17,701 bases of DNA from an uncultured Oscillospiraceae bacterium (GTDB lineage: Bacteria; Bacillota; Clostridia; Oscillospirales; Oscillospiraceae), in contig CANRBW010000013.1 in NCBI GenBank assembly GCA_947628975.1, positions 1 to 17,701 on the forward strand, in the 5' to 3' direction. Shown one piece after another: positions 6,501 through 14,155 of the stretch. Positions within the stretch are counted from its first letter, which is position 1. Every line of letters starts with the position of its first letter. The notes beneath the pieces were generated by a model that saw only the letters and a program-made list of their open reading frames with translations, had not been told where the DNA came from and made no database searches. A program made the position numbers and the translations under genes.

Positions 6501-7397
6501 ATGGACAACAAAAAATCGGGCATCGTCACCATCTGCGGCCGGCCCAACGTGGGCAAGTCCACCCTGACCAACGCCCTGGTGGGGGAGAAGATCGCCATCG
6601 TCTCCCCCAAGCCCCAGACCACCCGCAACCGGGTCACCGGGGTGGTGAACGCGCCCTGGGGCCAGATGGTCCTGCTGGACACGCCGGGGCTCCACCGGGC
6701 CCGGTCCAAGCTGGACGAGTACATGACCCAGGTGGTCCGCCACAGCGTGGCGGACGTGGACGGGGTGTTCCTGCTGGTGGAGCCGGTGGGGGGGCCGGGG
6801 GAGCCGGAGACCCAGCTGGCCGCCCGTATCGCCGAGCTGAAGCTCCCGGCCTGCCTGGTCATCAACAAGATCGACACCGTCCGCAAGGAGGAGCTGCTGG
6901 CGGTGATGGCGGCCTACGCCCCGCTCCACGCCTGGGACGCGGTGATCCCCGTCTCCGCCCGGACGGGGGAGGGGCTGGAGGAGCTGCTGGAGCAGGCCCG
7001 GAGGTGGCTCCCCGTGGGCCCGGCCCTCTTTCCCGAGGGGGTGACCACCGACCAGCCTGAGCGCCAGGTCTGCGCGGAGATCCTGCGGGAGAAGCTGCTG
7101 CTGTGCCTGGACAAGGAGGTCCCCCACGGCACGGCGGTGGAGCTGACCCGCTTCCTCCAGCGGGACCGGGACGACGTGATCGAGGCGGAGGCCACCATCT
7201 ACTGCGAGAAGGAGAGCCACAAGGGCATCATCATCGGCAAGGGCGGGGCCATGCTGAAGCGGATCTCCACCATGGCCCGCCAGGATATGGAGCGGTTTAT
7301 GGGGGAGAAGGTCTATCTGCGGGCCTGGGTGAAGGTGAAGGAGAACTGGCGCGCCAGCGACGTGCAGGTGCGCAACTTTGGCTACCGGGAGGAATAG
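6501..7397 (+). CDS. era: GTPase Era (16S rRNA/30S assembly)
   Basis: This is a full-length 298-residue Era. G motifs are in order: G1 GRPNVGKS at 13-20, G2 threonines near 40-41, G3 DTPG at 60-63, G4 NKID at 122-125 and G5 SAR near 152. The C-terminal KH domain with GIIIGKGG (232-239) binds the 3' end of 16S rRNA. Era couples GTP hydrolysis to late 30S maturation and works in the same process as YbeY. The start is ATG with a GGGAGGA site seven bases upstream. recO begins two bases after its stop, with its ribosome binding site inside the end of era, so the two are co-translated. Confidence 0.98.
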   Translation: MDNKKSGIVTICGRPNVGKSTLTNALVGEKIAIVSPKPQTTRNRVTGVVNAPWGQMVLLDTPGLHRARSKLDEYMTQVVRHSVADVDGVFLLVEPVGGPGEPETQLAARIAELKLPACLVINKIDTVRKEELLAVMAAYAPLHAWDAVIPVSARTGEGLEELLEQARRWLPVGPALFPEGVTTDQPERQVCAEILREKLLLCLDKEVPHGTAVELTRFLQRDRDDVIEAEATIYCEKESHKGIIIGKGGAMLKRISTMARQDMERFMGEKVYLRAWVKVKENWRASDVQVRNFGYREE

Positions 7398-7399
7398 CG

Positions 7400-8176
7400 G
7401 TGCATATCGTCACCCGCGGCATCGTCCTGCGGGAAACCCAGTACAAAGAGAGCGACAAGCTCCTGACCGTCCTGGCCCAGGGCCAGGGCAAGGCCACGCT
7501 GAAGGCCAGGGGCTGTCGACGGAAGAACAGCCCCCTGGCCGCCGGGAGCCAGCTGCTGGTCTACTCGGAGATGACCTGGTTCTCCTACCAGGACCGCTGG
7601 ACCCTCCAGGAGGCGTCCACCCTCCAGGAGTTCCGCCGGGTGCGCCAGGACCTGGTCCGCCTGGCCCTGGGGTCCTACTTCGCCGAGGTGTGCGAGGCGG
7701 TGGCGGTGGAGGGGGAGGAGAACCAGCCCCTGCTGTCCCTGCTGTTGAACAGCCTCTACGCCATGGACCAGCTGGACAAGCCCCTGGACCTGATCCAGGC
7801 GGCCTTCGACCTGCGGTGCATGGTCCTGGCCGGATACGCCCCTCTGCTGGACGGCTGCGCGGTGTGTGGCCGGGAGCCGGAGGAGCCCCGGCTGAACCTG
7901 GAGGCGGGGGTGCTGTGCTGTCGGGACTGCCAGGCCGGGACGGGGCCGGGGCGGATCGAGGCGCTGACGGGGGAGATGCTGGCCGCGGCCCGGCACATCG
8001 CCTGGGGCGACCCCAAGCGGCTGTTCTCCTTCCGCCTGCCCCCAGACCAGTTGGCCTCCTTCGCCGCCCTCACCGCCGCCTACCTCTCCGGCCGGCTGGA
8101 GCGGGAGCCCAGGACCCTGTCCTTCTACCGGAGCCTGGCGCGGTGGACGCCGCGGCCCCCCGTGGCGGGCGCTTGA
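7400..8176 (+). CDS. recO: DNA repair protein RecO
   Basis: This 258-residue RecO has an N-terminal OB-fold (about 1-80, opening IVTRGIVLRETQYKESDKLL), a helical middle, and a zinc-binding motif CxxC (153, 156) with CxxC (174, 177). RecO acts in the RecFOR pathway, loading RecA onto SSB-coated single strands and annealing DNA. The start is GTG at 7400, with GGGAGG six bases upstream inside the end of era; the frame stays open far upstream, but that is only an overlap with era. The stop codon lies inside the -35 box of the next gene's promoter. Length and motifs are typical of Bacillota. Confidence 0.95.
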   Translation: MHIVTRGIVLRETQYKESDKLLTVLAQGQGKATLKARGCRRKNSPLAAGSQLLVYSEMTWFSYQDRWTLQEASTLQEFRRVRQDLVRLALGSYFAEVCEAVAVEGEENQPLLSLLLNSLYAMDQLDKPLDLIQAAFDLRCMVLAGYAPLLDGCAVCGREPEEPRLNLEAGVLCCRDCQAGTGPGRIEALTGEMLAAARHIAWGDPKRLFSFRLPPDQLASFAALTAAYLSGRLEREPRTLSFYRSLARWTPRPPVAGA

Positions 8177-8201
8177 CAGGAGCGGCCCGGTGGGGTATGA
8201 T
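8173..8201 (+). promoter_or_regulatory. Consensus sigma-A promoter for the SPFH gene
   Basis: TTGACA (8173-8178, perfect) and TATGAT (8196-8201, five of six) are separated by exactly 17 bases. The -35 overlaps the recO stop codon. Transcription would begin near 8208, giving a leader of about 75 bases that contains the hairpin at 8210-8248. Confidence 0.85.
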
Positions 8202-8209
8202 GCAAAAGA

Positions 8210-8248
8210 CGGCGGGGGCGGACGGTCCCGGCCCCACCGCCGGTTTTT
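8210..8248 (+). terminator. Terminator-like hairpin in the SPFH gene leader
   Basis: CGGCGGGGG (8210-8218) pairs with CCCACCGCCG (8233-8242) with one bulged A, and TTTTT follows at 8244-8248. It could end era-recO read-through, but because the promoter at 8173-8201 lies before it, transcripts for the SPFH gene must also pass it. It is therefore either a recO terminator nested inside the next leader or a promoter-proximal attenuator. Confidence 0.6.
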
Positions 8249-8281
8249 GGCAGATTCTTTTCAGAAAGGAAGGGAAAAGCT

Positions 8282-9448
8282 ATGGTCACGCCTACCCCGC
8301 CGCCCAAACGGGTCGCCCCGGTGACCGACGACCACGGCCAGCCGGTTTCGCCCTATCCCCGCCGGAGGGGGACGCCGCCCCAGCGGCGCGCGCCCAACCC
8401 GTTGCCGTGGCTGATCTTCGCGGCGCTGGTCCTGGTGGTCCTGCCCTCGGCGCTGTTCTCCGCCGGGTCAAATTCTGAGGTGAGATGGGAGGCTTTGCTC
8501 ATGCCGTTTCTCATTGTGTGTGTGCTGATCGTGCTGTTGGTGGTCCTCTTCACCAACATCCGGGTGGTGCCCCAGGCCAACGCCTACGTCATCGAGCGGC
8601 TGGGGAAGTTCAAGGGGGTGTGGGCCGCGGGCCTGCACATCAAGATCCCTTTCATCGACCGCATCGCCAACAAGGTCCTGCTGAAGGAGCAGGTGCTGGA
8701 CTTTGAACCCCAGAGCGTCATCACCAAGGACAACGTCTCCATGAAGATCGACACGGTGGTGTATCTCTATGTGGTTAACCCGGAGCTCTACACCTACGGC
8801 GTGTCCAACCCGCTGGCGGCCATCGAGAACCTCACCGCCACCACCCTGCGGAACATGATCGGCGAGCTGACCCTGGACGACACCCTCACCAGCCGGGACA
8901 CCGTCAACGGCCAGATGCAGGTCACCCTGGACGTGGCCACCGACCCCTGGGGGATCAAGGTCACCCGCGTGGAGCTGAAGAACATCATCCCGCCCCGGGA
9001 CATCCAGGAGGCCATGGAGAAGCAGATGCGGGCCGAGCGGGAGAAGCGGGAGGCCATCCTGCGCGCCGAGGGCACCAAGGAGGCCCGGATCCTGGAGGCC
9101 GCCGGTGTGAAGGAGGCGGTGATCCTGGAGGCGGAGGCCGCCAAGCAGAAGATGATCCTGGAGGCGGAGGCGGAGAAGGCCGCCGCCATCGCCCGGGCGG
9201 AGGGCCACGCCAAGGCCATCCGGGAGGTGAAAGCCGCCGAGGCCGACGGCATCGCCCTGGTCCGGGAGGCCGGGGCGGACGACGCGGTGGTCCGGCTCAA
9301 GAGCCTGGACGCCCTCCAGGAGATGGCCAAGGGCAGGGCTACCACCATCGTGGTCCCCTCCGACATCGCCGGTCTGGCCGGGACTCTGACCGCCCTGAAG
9401 GGCACCCTGGAGGCCCAGGGCAAGCCCCAGGAGGAGAAGGGGAAGTAA
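8282..9448 (+). CDS. SPFH/band-7 (stomatin-like, QmcA-type) membrane protein
   Basis: This membrane scaffold protein is 388 residues if started at ATG 8282. A proline/arginine-rich N-terminus (1-38) leads to a membrane segment at about 39-60 and a second at about 74-90. The SPFH domain starts at NIRVVPQANAYVIERLGKF and includes EQVLDFEPQSVITKDNVSMKID. A long alanine/glutamate coiled coil (about 240-330, repeated ILEAEA-type units) and a short C-terminal region follow. Such proteins form oligomeric membrane microdomain assemblies and often modulate proteases. Most family members begin near the second membrane segment, so the ATG at 8501 (GGGAGG eight bases upstream) is a serious alternative, giving 315 residues. 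The upstream ATG has its own GAAAGGAAGG site. No NfeD partner gene is adjacent. Confidence 0.9.
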   Translation: MVTPTPPPKRVAPVTDDHGQPVSPYPRRRGTPPQRRAPNPLPWLIFAALVLVVLPSALFSAGSNSEVRWEALLMPFLIVCVLIVLLVVLFTNIRVVPQANAYVIERLGKFKGVWAAGLHIKIPFIDRIANKVLLKEQVLDFEPQSVITKDNVSMKIDTVVYLYVVNPELYTYGVSNPLAAIENLTATTLRNMIGELTLDDTLTSRDTVNGQMQVTLDVATDPWGIKVTRVELKNIIPPRDIQEAMEKQMRAEREKREAILRAEGTKEARILEAAGVKEAVILEAEAAKQKMILEAEAEKAAAIARAEGHAKAIREVKAAEADGIALVREAGADDAVVRLKSLDALQEMAKGRATTIVVPSDIAGLAGTLTALKGTLEAQGKPQEEKGK

Positions 9449-9492
9449 CCGCCCAAAGACGAGACGTAGCGGGCCGTGGGCCCGTCCGCGCG

Positions 9493-9524
9493 AAAGGCCC
9501 CCCGCCTCGTGGCGGGGGGCCTTT
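9493..9524 (+). terminator. Intrinsic terminator after the SPFH gene
   Basis: A 14-bp perfect stem pairs AAAGGCCCCCCGCC (9493-9506) with its complement at 9511-9524 around loop TCGT. It begins 45 bases after the SPFH stop. The stem ends in TTT, so its own U tract is short. Its exact reverse complement occurs at 9763-9792. Confidence 0.85.
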
Positions 9525-9762
9525 CAGCTTGTCAAAAAAGCCTCGCGGAGTTTGCCGTCCGCGGACGGCAAATAAGATCCGATCATTTTCCGCCGCGGCG
9601 TGTACGTGGCGGAAAATACATCTCAGGCTGAGAGTGCGCGAGCCGGGGACATTTGGCCCCGGCGAGCGCGCGGGTCAGCCTGCATCCTACCCAAACGGAA
9701 GCCCAGCGAAGCGGGTTCCGTTTGGAAGGCTGTCAAAAAGCAAAGTTTTTTGACAGCCTCAA

Positions 9763-9792
9763 AAGGCCCCCCGCCACGAGGCGGGGGGCCTT
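9763..9792 (-). terminator. Intrinsic terminator after the large secreted-protein gene
   Basis: On the minus strand a 13-bp perfect stem (9780-9792 with 9763-9775, 4-base loop) is followed by TTTT (9761-9764 region) and lies 24 bases after the stop codon at 9816. Sequence and loop are the reverse complement of the terminator at 9493-9524. Confidence 0.85.
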
Positions 9793-9815
9793 GTCGTTTC
9801 AGGGCAGGTCGCCGC

Positions 9816-12800
9816 TCAGGGCTGGGCGGCGGGCCAGGCCAGGGCCTGGCTCAGGGGGGCCTGTTTGCCGCTCAGCCAGAAGAGCTTGACCTGGCCGTCC
9901 GCGGCGGGGAGTTGGACGGTGGACGCGGCCGGGGTGAGGAGCTTGACGCCGGCGAAGGCGCCGTCCGCTGTGTAGGCGGCAGCCCAGACGGTGTCCTCCG
10001 CCTCCATCTCCAGGACGGACAGGGACCCGTCCGCCCGGTAGAAGCAGTAGAGGCTCCGGCCGCCGTCCAGCGCCGTCAGGCCGCCGCGCTGGGCCACGTC
10101 GGGATCGGCGGTGACGGTGACGGGGACGGTCTTGGTGACGGTCACGCTGTCCGAGGGGTGGTTGACCTTGTCGGGGTGGGCGTACACCGCGGTGACGGTG
10201 GCGGAGGTGGCCCCGGCGCTGAGGCCGGTGACGGCGGCGCCCTTACCGTGGGCGATCTGGTCCCCCTCCGTCAGGGTGACGGAGACGCTCTGGGCGTCCT
10301 TCGCGGTCACGGCGAGAGTCTTGCCCTCCTTCACCGTCAGGGCCTGGAGGTCGTCGCCCGGCTCGGCGGTATAGGTCAGCTCGGTGGGCTGGAACTTGGT
10401 CCGGTCGTTGAGCTTGCCGTAGATGACGCCGCCCGCGGCGTCCAGGTCGGCGCCGTCCAGTTCCACCACCGCGCTGCCGGTGGTCTCGGTCACGGCGTAG
10501 GGATCGCTGACCGGGTCGGTGAGGCCGCCGTCGGCGTCCTTCTTGTAGAACTGGAGCACCTCGCCGGGCTTCAGGCCGCTGGCCGCCAGGTCCACCAGGG
10601 CGTAGCTGACGTAGCTCTCAGGCAGGCTGTAAACGGTGGCGTGGATGGAGCGGGTGTCGTCCAGGAGGGGGACGGTCACCTCGCCGCCGTTGACGGAGTA
10701 GTTGCTGTCCTCGGGCTGGAAGACGTAGTGGTACGTCTGGCCCTCCACCACCACGGTGTCGCTGGGCTCCGCCCAGGTGAAGGCGCCGGCCAGGGGCTTG
10801 CCGTCCACGTCGGTGGGGGAGGAGAGGGTGACCTGGGCCAGGGTGGAGCCCTCCGCCACGGCCTGGGCGGTCACCTTGTCCACATTGGGCTTGGCGGGGG
10901 CGATGACCAGCTCGCCCGGTACCGTCTTGGCCGCGTAATCGGCGGTCTCGGTGGTGTCCACCTGGACGGTATAGGTCCCGGCCTCCACCGGCGGATCGGT
11001 GCGGAACTCGCTGTCGGCGGCCTTATACTGGACGGCGTACCGGGGCAGGGGCTCCACGCCCTCCTCGCCCTCCAGCGTCACGGTGACGGCGTGGGGCTTT
11101 CCGTCGTAGGTGGCCTGGGTGCCGCCCAGGGTGACCGTCACCACCGCCTTTTCCCGCAGGGTCACCGAGGCGGTGCCGGCGGCGGTGTCGTAGTTGCCCG
11201 CGTCCTTTCCGGAGGCGGTGAAGGTCCAGGCCAGGCCGTCCTTCACCTCGCCGTCCGTGCCGGTCAGGGTCTGCTCGCCGTCATCCCAGGTCAGGTCGCC
11301 CTCCACCGTCATGTTGGGGTTATACTTGTTGTGGAAGGTCCCGTGGAGGACGGAGGTGGAGAGGGCGTTGCCGATCTTCACATCCCCGGCGGTGACCGCG
11401 CTGTCCGGCTCCGGGGTGGAGGGTTTGACCGTCAGCTTGACCTCCGGGTTGCCGATGGTCACGGAGTAGTTGCTCACCGTGTCGCTCTGGGGCACCACCT
11501 GGAAGGCGTGGTCGCCGGCGGCGGCCGGCTCGTCCATGCCGGGGCTGTAAAGGGCGATGTGGAGGGCGCTCTTGCCGTCGCCGTTCAGCGTCTGGCCCTC
11601 CGCCAGGTCGAAGTCCTCGTCGGTGAGCTGCCGCAGCTGGCCGAAGAACTTTTCGATGCCGGAGTGGACGGTGATCTGGACCGGCTTGGGGGTGATGTTG
11701 CCGGTGGTGTGGTGGTTCTGGGTGATGGTGTAGTTGGGGTTGTCCAGCACCGCGCCGGTGATGTTGACGCTCTTCCTCTGGCCCACGTTGGCGTCGGCGA
11801 AGTGGGCGGTGTAGGAGGCCAGGTTCGCCGAGTCGTTGGAGAGCAGGTTGGACCGGGAGGCGAGGGACACCGTGGCGTTGGTGGCGCCGTCATATTCCTT
11901 GTCGACGCAGCGGAAGGAGACGACCAGCCGCCTGGGCTCGATGGTCAGGGTGGTGGTGCCGGTGGAGACGGCGAAGGTGTCGGTGGCCGCGGTCTGGGCG
12001 GTGACGGTGTAGACTCCGGCGTCCTTCGGGGGCTCGGTGGTGGCGGGGCCCTCGGCGCCGTGCTTCAGGTACTGGACGGTGATGGCGCCGATCTCGCCCT
12101 CCAGGTCGGGGTGGGCCTTCTCGGCGGTGAAGGCCACGGCGTGGGGGTTGCCGTCATAGGTCACCACCGGGTCCGGGGTCTTGGGGGTGAGGATGGCGGA
12201 GTGCTTGTCGGTGACCTCCACGGTGGCGGTGCCGGTGTAGGTCTGGTAGTTGACCTCATCGCCGTTGTTGGGGGTGAAGGTATAGGAGATGCCGGGGTGG
12301 GTGCCCGTCTCCTCCCACGTCTGCTCCCCGTTCTCCCAGGCCAGGGTGCCGCTGACGGGGGCGCTGCTGTGGGGGTTGGAGAAGGTGATGCCGGGGAGGA
12401 TGTCGGAGAGCTCGTGGCCCACCATGATGGTGACGGTGGGGTTTTCCACGCTGGGCACGGGGGTGGCCTGCTTCACCTTGATGGTGGCGGTGCTGCCGGT
12501 CTGGACGCTGTACGCGCCGGTGCCGCTGTGGACCGAGATGTTGTACGGCTCCTCCCGCACGGCGGCGGGGGCGAAGGCCCCCAGACTGTCCAGGATCAGG
12601 TCCAGCTCGCCCACCTCAGGGGCGGAGCCCTTGCCATCCGGGTAGAGCCAGGAGACCGACACGCCGCCCTGGTCCTGGAGCTTTCTCAGCATGGCCTGGG
12701 TGGTCCACGCCTCGCCGTACTCCTTCTCCAGCTCCCCGGACAGGGTCACCCGCACCCCCGCCGGGGTCACCGTGAGGGACGCGCTCAGCTGGAAGGAGGC

Positions 12801-13871
12801 GACGGCCTTGTCGGGGCGGATCCACCACTGGGTGGAGTAGGAGCCCGGGGCAAGCCCCTGGGCGGCGCAGACCTTGAAGGTGACGCTCTTGCCGCCGGGG
12901 ATGGTGATGTTGGTTCTGCCGGATTCATAGAAGGCGCCGCCATCCGCGGCCTCCGCGCTGTCGGCCACCCCCTCGATGGTCAGCGCGAAGGCGCTGTTCA
13001 GCTTGGGGGCCAGGATGCGCAGGGGCATGGTGCCGGTGTTGTTGTAGGCGAAGGAGACCACCTCCGGGGTGCCGGCGTAGCCCTGCTCCAGCTCCTTGGA
13101 GTAGGTATTGCCCATGGCGTTTTTCCCGTCCACGGTGAAGGTGGCGGAGTAGACCCGCTTCTGGCCGTACTGGGCGTACAGGGTGAGCCCTTGGCCCCCC
13201 AGCTTGTCCAGACGGGTCAGCAGCTCCTCCTCAGAGGGCTCCCGGTCCCCGTAGTCCTGCTGGATGGTCCAGCCCAGGAAGGCCTCCTTGCCCTCCGGAG
13301 GGGTGAGCTTCAGGTTGGCCAGGTTGAAGAGGAACTCCAGGTCCTCTCCGTAGGCGACAAAGGAGCCGTCGCCCTGCTTTTGGCCGCCGTTCATCACATC
13401 GCCGGGCGCAAATTCCTTGCTGAACTCCGGCACGGCCTCCAGGGTGCCCCCGTTGGGCTGGAAGGTGACCTTGTTGAGCTCGACGGAGGCGGAGCCCACC
13501 AGATGGCCGGCGTCCACATGGCCCTTATCGTAGATCTTGATCGCGCAGTCGCCGATGGCAAGGTCGTCAAAGGGGACCGTCCACCTGGCGGAGGTCCGGC
13601 CCTCCACCGGGCGGAGCTGGTCCGCGGTGACGGTGGTCGCCTCAGGCTTGCCCGCGCACTGATAGGTAAAGTCGTACTTGGTCTGCCAATCCTTGTCATT
13701 GAGGTAGACCACCATGGCGTTGGCGCAGCCGTAGGACAGGGTGCCCTCCGACTTGCTGGCCACCGCCTGGAAGGCGGCGTTGTAGGTGGCCGGTTCCGCC
13801 GCCGTCGCCACCGGCAGCAGGGTCAGCGTCAGGGCCAGGACCAACAGCGCCGACAAGAGCTTTTTCTTCAT
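9816..13871 (-). CDS. Large secreted multidomain Ig-like/YDG/MBG-type repeat protein
   Basis: This 1351-residue protein is exported: basic MKKK start, hydrophobic core and probable cleavage after ATAA (about residue 25). The mature part contains a Listeria-Bacteroides (InlB B-type) repeat at about 135-226 (VTFQPNGGTLE ... FLGWTI ... LTLYAQYG). Three diverged copies of one Ig-like module ending in W...Y.FTP...Y...G...V lie at about 477-551, 824-904 and 995-1069. There are MBG/YDG-type units with VTYDGNPHAV (about 570), KEYDGATNATV (about 650) and ATYDGKPHAV (about 920). The C-terminus (about 1265-1351) is a separate YCFYRADGSLSVLEMEA domain. No LPXTG motif, SLH domain or C-terminal anchor helix is present, so it may be released or held non-covalently. 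ATG 13871 has AAGGAG eight bases upstream. Function unknown; adhesion or surface-layer roles are inference. Confidence 0.9.
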   Translation of the reverse strand: MKKKLLSALLVLALTLTLLPVATAAEPATYNAAFQAVASKSEGTLSYGCANAMVVYLNDKDWQTKYDFTYQCAGKPEATTVTADQLRPVEGRTSARWTVPFDDLAIGDCAIKIYDKGHVDAGHLVGSASVELNKVTFQPNGGTLEAVPEFSKEFAPGDVMNGGQKQGDGSFVAYGEDLEFLFNLANLKLTPPEGKEAFLGWTIQQDYGDREPSEEELLTRLDKLGGQGLTLYAQYGQKRVYSATFTVDGKNAMGNTYSKELEQGYAGTPEVVSFAYNNTGTMPLRILAPKLNSAFALTIEGVADSAEAADGGAFYESGRTNITIPGGKSVTFKVCAAQGLAPGSYSTQWWIRPDKAVASFQLSASLTVTPAGVRVTLSGELEKEYGEAWTTQAMLRKLQDQGGVSVSWLYPDGKGSAPEVGELDLILDSLGAFAPAAVREEPYNISVHSGTGAYSVQTGSTATIKVKQATPVPSVENPTVTIMVGHELSDILPGITFSNPHSSAPVSGTLAWENGEQTWEETGTHPGISYTFTPNNGDEVNYQTYTGTATVEVTDKHSAILTPKTPDPVVTYDGNPHAVAFTAEKAHPDLEGEIGAITVQYLKHGAEGPATTEPPKDAGVYTVTAQTAATDTFAVSTGTTTLTIEPRRLVVSFRCVDKEYDGATNATVSLASRSNLLSNDSANLASYTAHFADANVGQRKSVNITGAVLDNPNYTITQNHHTTGNITPKPVQITVHSGIEKFFGQLRQLTDEDFDLAEGQTLNGDGKSALHIALYSPGMDEPAAAGDHAFQVVPQSDTVSNYSVTIGNPEVKLTVKPSTPEPDSAVTAGDVKIGNALSTSVLHGTFHNKYNPNMTVEGDLTWDDGEQTLTGTDGEVKDGLAWTFTASGKDAGNYDTAAGTASVTLREKAVVTVTLGGTQATYDGKPHAVTVTLEGEEGVEPLPRYAVQYKAADSEFRTDPPVEAGTYTVQVDTTETADYAAKTVPGELVIAPAKPNVDKVTAQAVAEGSTLAQVTLSSPTDVDGKPLAGAFTWAEPSDTVVVEGQTYHYVFQPEDSNYSVNGGEVTVPLLDDTRSIHATVYSLPESYVSYALVDLAASGLKPGEVLQFYKKDADGGLTDPVSDPYAVTETTGSAVVELDGADLDAAGGVIYGKLNDRTKFQPTELTYTAEPGDDLQALTVKEGKTLAVTAKDAQSVSVTLTEGDQIAHGKGAAVTGLSAGATSATVTAVYAHPDKVNHPSDSVTVTKTVPVTVTADPDVAQRGGLTALDGGRSLYCFYRADGSLSVLEMEAEDTVWAAAYTADGAFAGVKLLTPAASTVQLPAADGQVKLFWLSGKQAPLSQALAWPAAQP

Positions 13872-13946
13872 CCCGATCTCTCCTTTTCCCGATACTCGGC
13901 GGGGTCTTCCCGGCGGCCCCCGCCCCTTTCGCGCCAGTCCGTCTGG

Positions 13947-13975
13947 AAAAAACCGGCGGTCGGTCGGACCGCCGG
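13947..13975 (-). terminator. Terminator-like hairpin in the leader of the large secreted-protein gene
   Basis: Minus-strand arm CCGGCGGTC (13975-13967) pairs perfectly with GACCGCCGG (13961-13953) across a 5-base loop and is followed by six T residues (13952-13947), the classic intrinsic terminator layout. It lies about 30-55 bases after the predicted transcription start and about 75 bases before the start codon. No minus-strand gene ends upstream, so it cannot be explained as an ordinary end-of-operon terminator. A second stem (13898-13904 with 13917-13923) lies between it and the ribosome binding site. Confidence 0.7.
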
Positions 13976-14008
13976 CCGGACCACGCCGACGCGCGTATAT
14001 ACATCTTC

Positions 14009-14037
14009 AGTATCGCATAAACCCCGTCCTCTGTCAA
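14009..14037 (-). promoter_or_regulatory. Sigma-A promoter for the large secreted-protein gene
   Basis: The minus strand carries a perfect TTGACA (14037-14032), a 17-base spacer ending in TGC, then GATACT (14014-14009), an extended -10. The resulting leader is about 130 bases and contains the terminator-like hairpin at 13947-13975. Confidence 0.8.
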
Positions 14038-14085
14038 GGTCGCAAAACCGACAAAAAACCGCCTGTCGGGACGGGAAAAAAAGGG

Positions 14086-14114
14086 TGGAAATTTTGCCGG
14101 GGATGGTATATACT
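14086..14114 (+). promoter_or_regulatory. Probable promoter for the flavodiiron gene
   Basis: TGGAAA (14086-14091, four of six) and TATACT (14109-14114, five of six) are 17 bases apart. Transcription would start about 35 bases before the ATG at 14156. An inverted repeat CCGACA (14048-14053) and TGTCGG (14064-14069) with a 10-base spacer lies between this and the divergent promoter and could be an operator; that is a guess. Confidence 0.6.
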
Positions 14115-14155
14115 GTTCGGGACTGATTCCGCGACATCTTGAAGGAGGGTCCCAG

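Larger units (their letters stand above)
9493..9792. repeat. Hairpin-array element bracketed by mirror-image terminators
   Basis: This 300-base segment has no gene and is built from consecutive inverted repeats. In order they are: stem 9493-9524; palindrome 9551-9572 (arm TTTGCCGTCCG); stem ATTTTCCGCC 9585-9594 with 9608-9617; composite hairpin 9624-9682 (CAGGCTGA outer arm, GCGCG and CCGGGG inner arms); stem CCAAACGGAA 9691-9700 with 9716-9725; stem AGGCTGTCAAAAA 9727-9739 with 9747-9759; stem 9763-9792. The two ends form an imperfect inverted repeat of about 48 bases (terminator plus a GTCAAAAAA box), and that box recurs a third time at 9727-9741. The design resembles a small non-autonomous mobile element (MITE-like) or a structured RNA. 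No transposase is present and no clear target duplication could be assigned. Confidence 0.7.

Noticed and set aside
7103..7399. Upstream extension of recO into era
   Set aside because: The extra ~99 residues are an out-of-frame reading of era; the GTG at 7400 has a good ribosome binding site and begins at the family-typical N-terminus.
9600..14126. A 1508-codon plus-strand open frame antisense to the large secreted-protein gene
   Set aside because: It consists of low-complexity Gly/Val/Leu/His-rich sequence with no recognisable domain and begins inside the hairpin array without a ribosome binding site. The opposite strand encodes a well-formed signal-peptide protein. Long antisense frames arise in GC-rich coding DNA.
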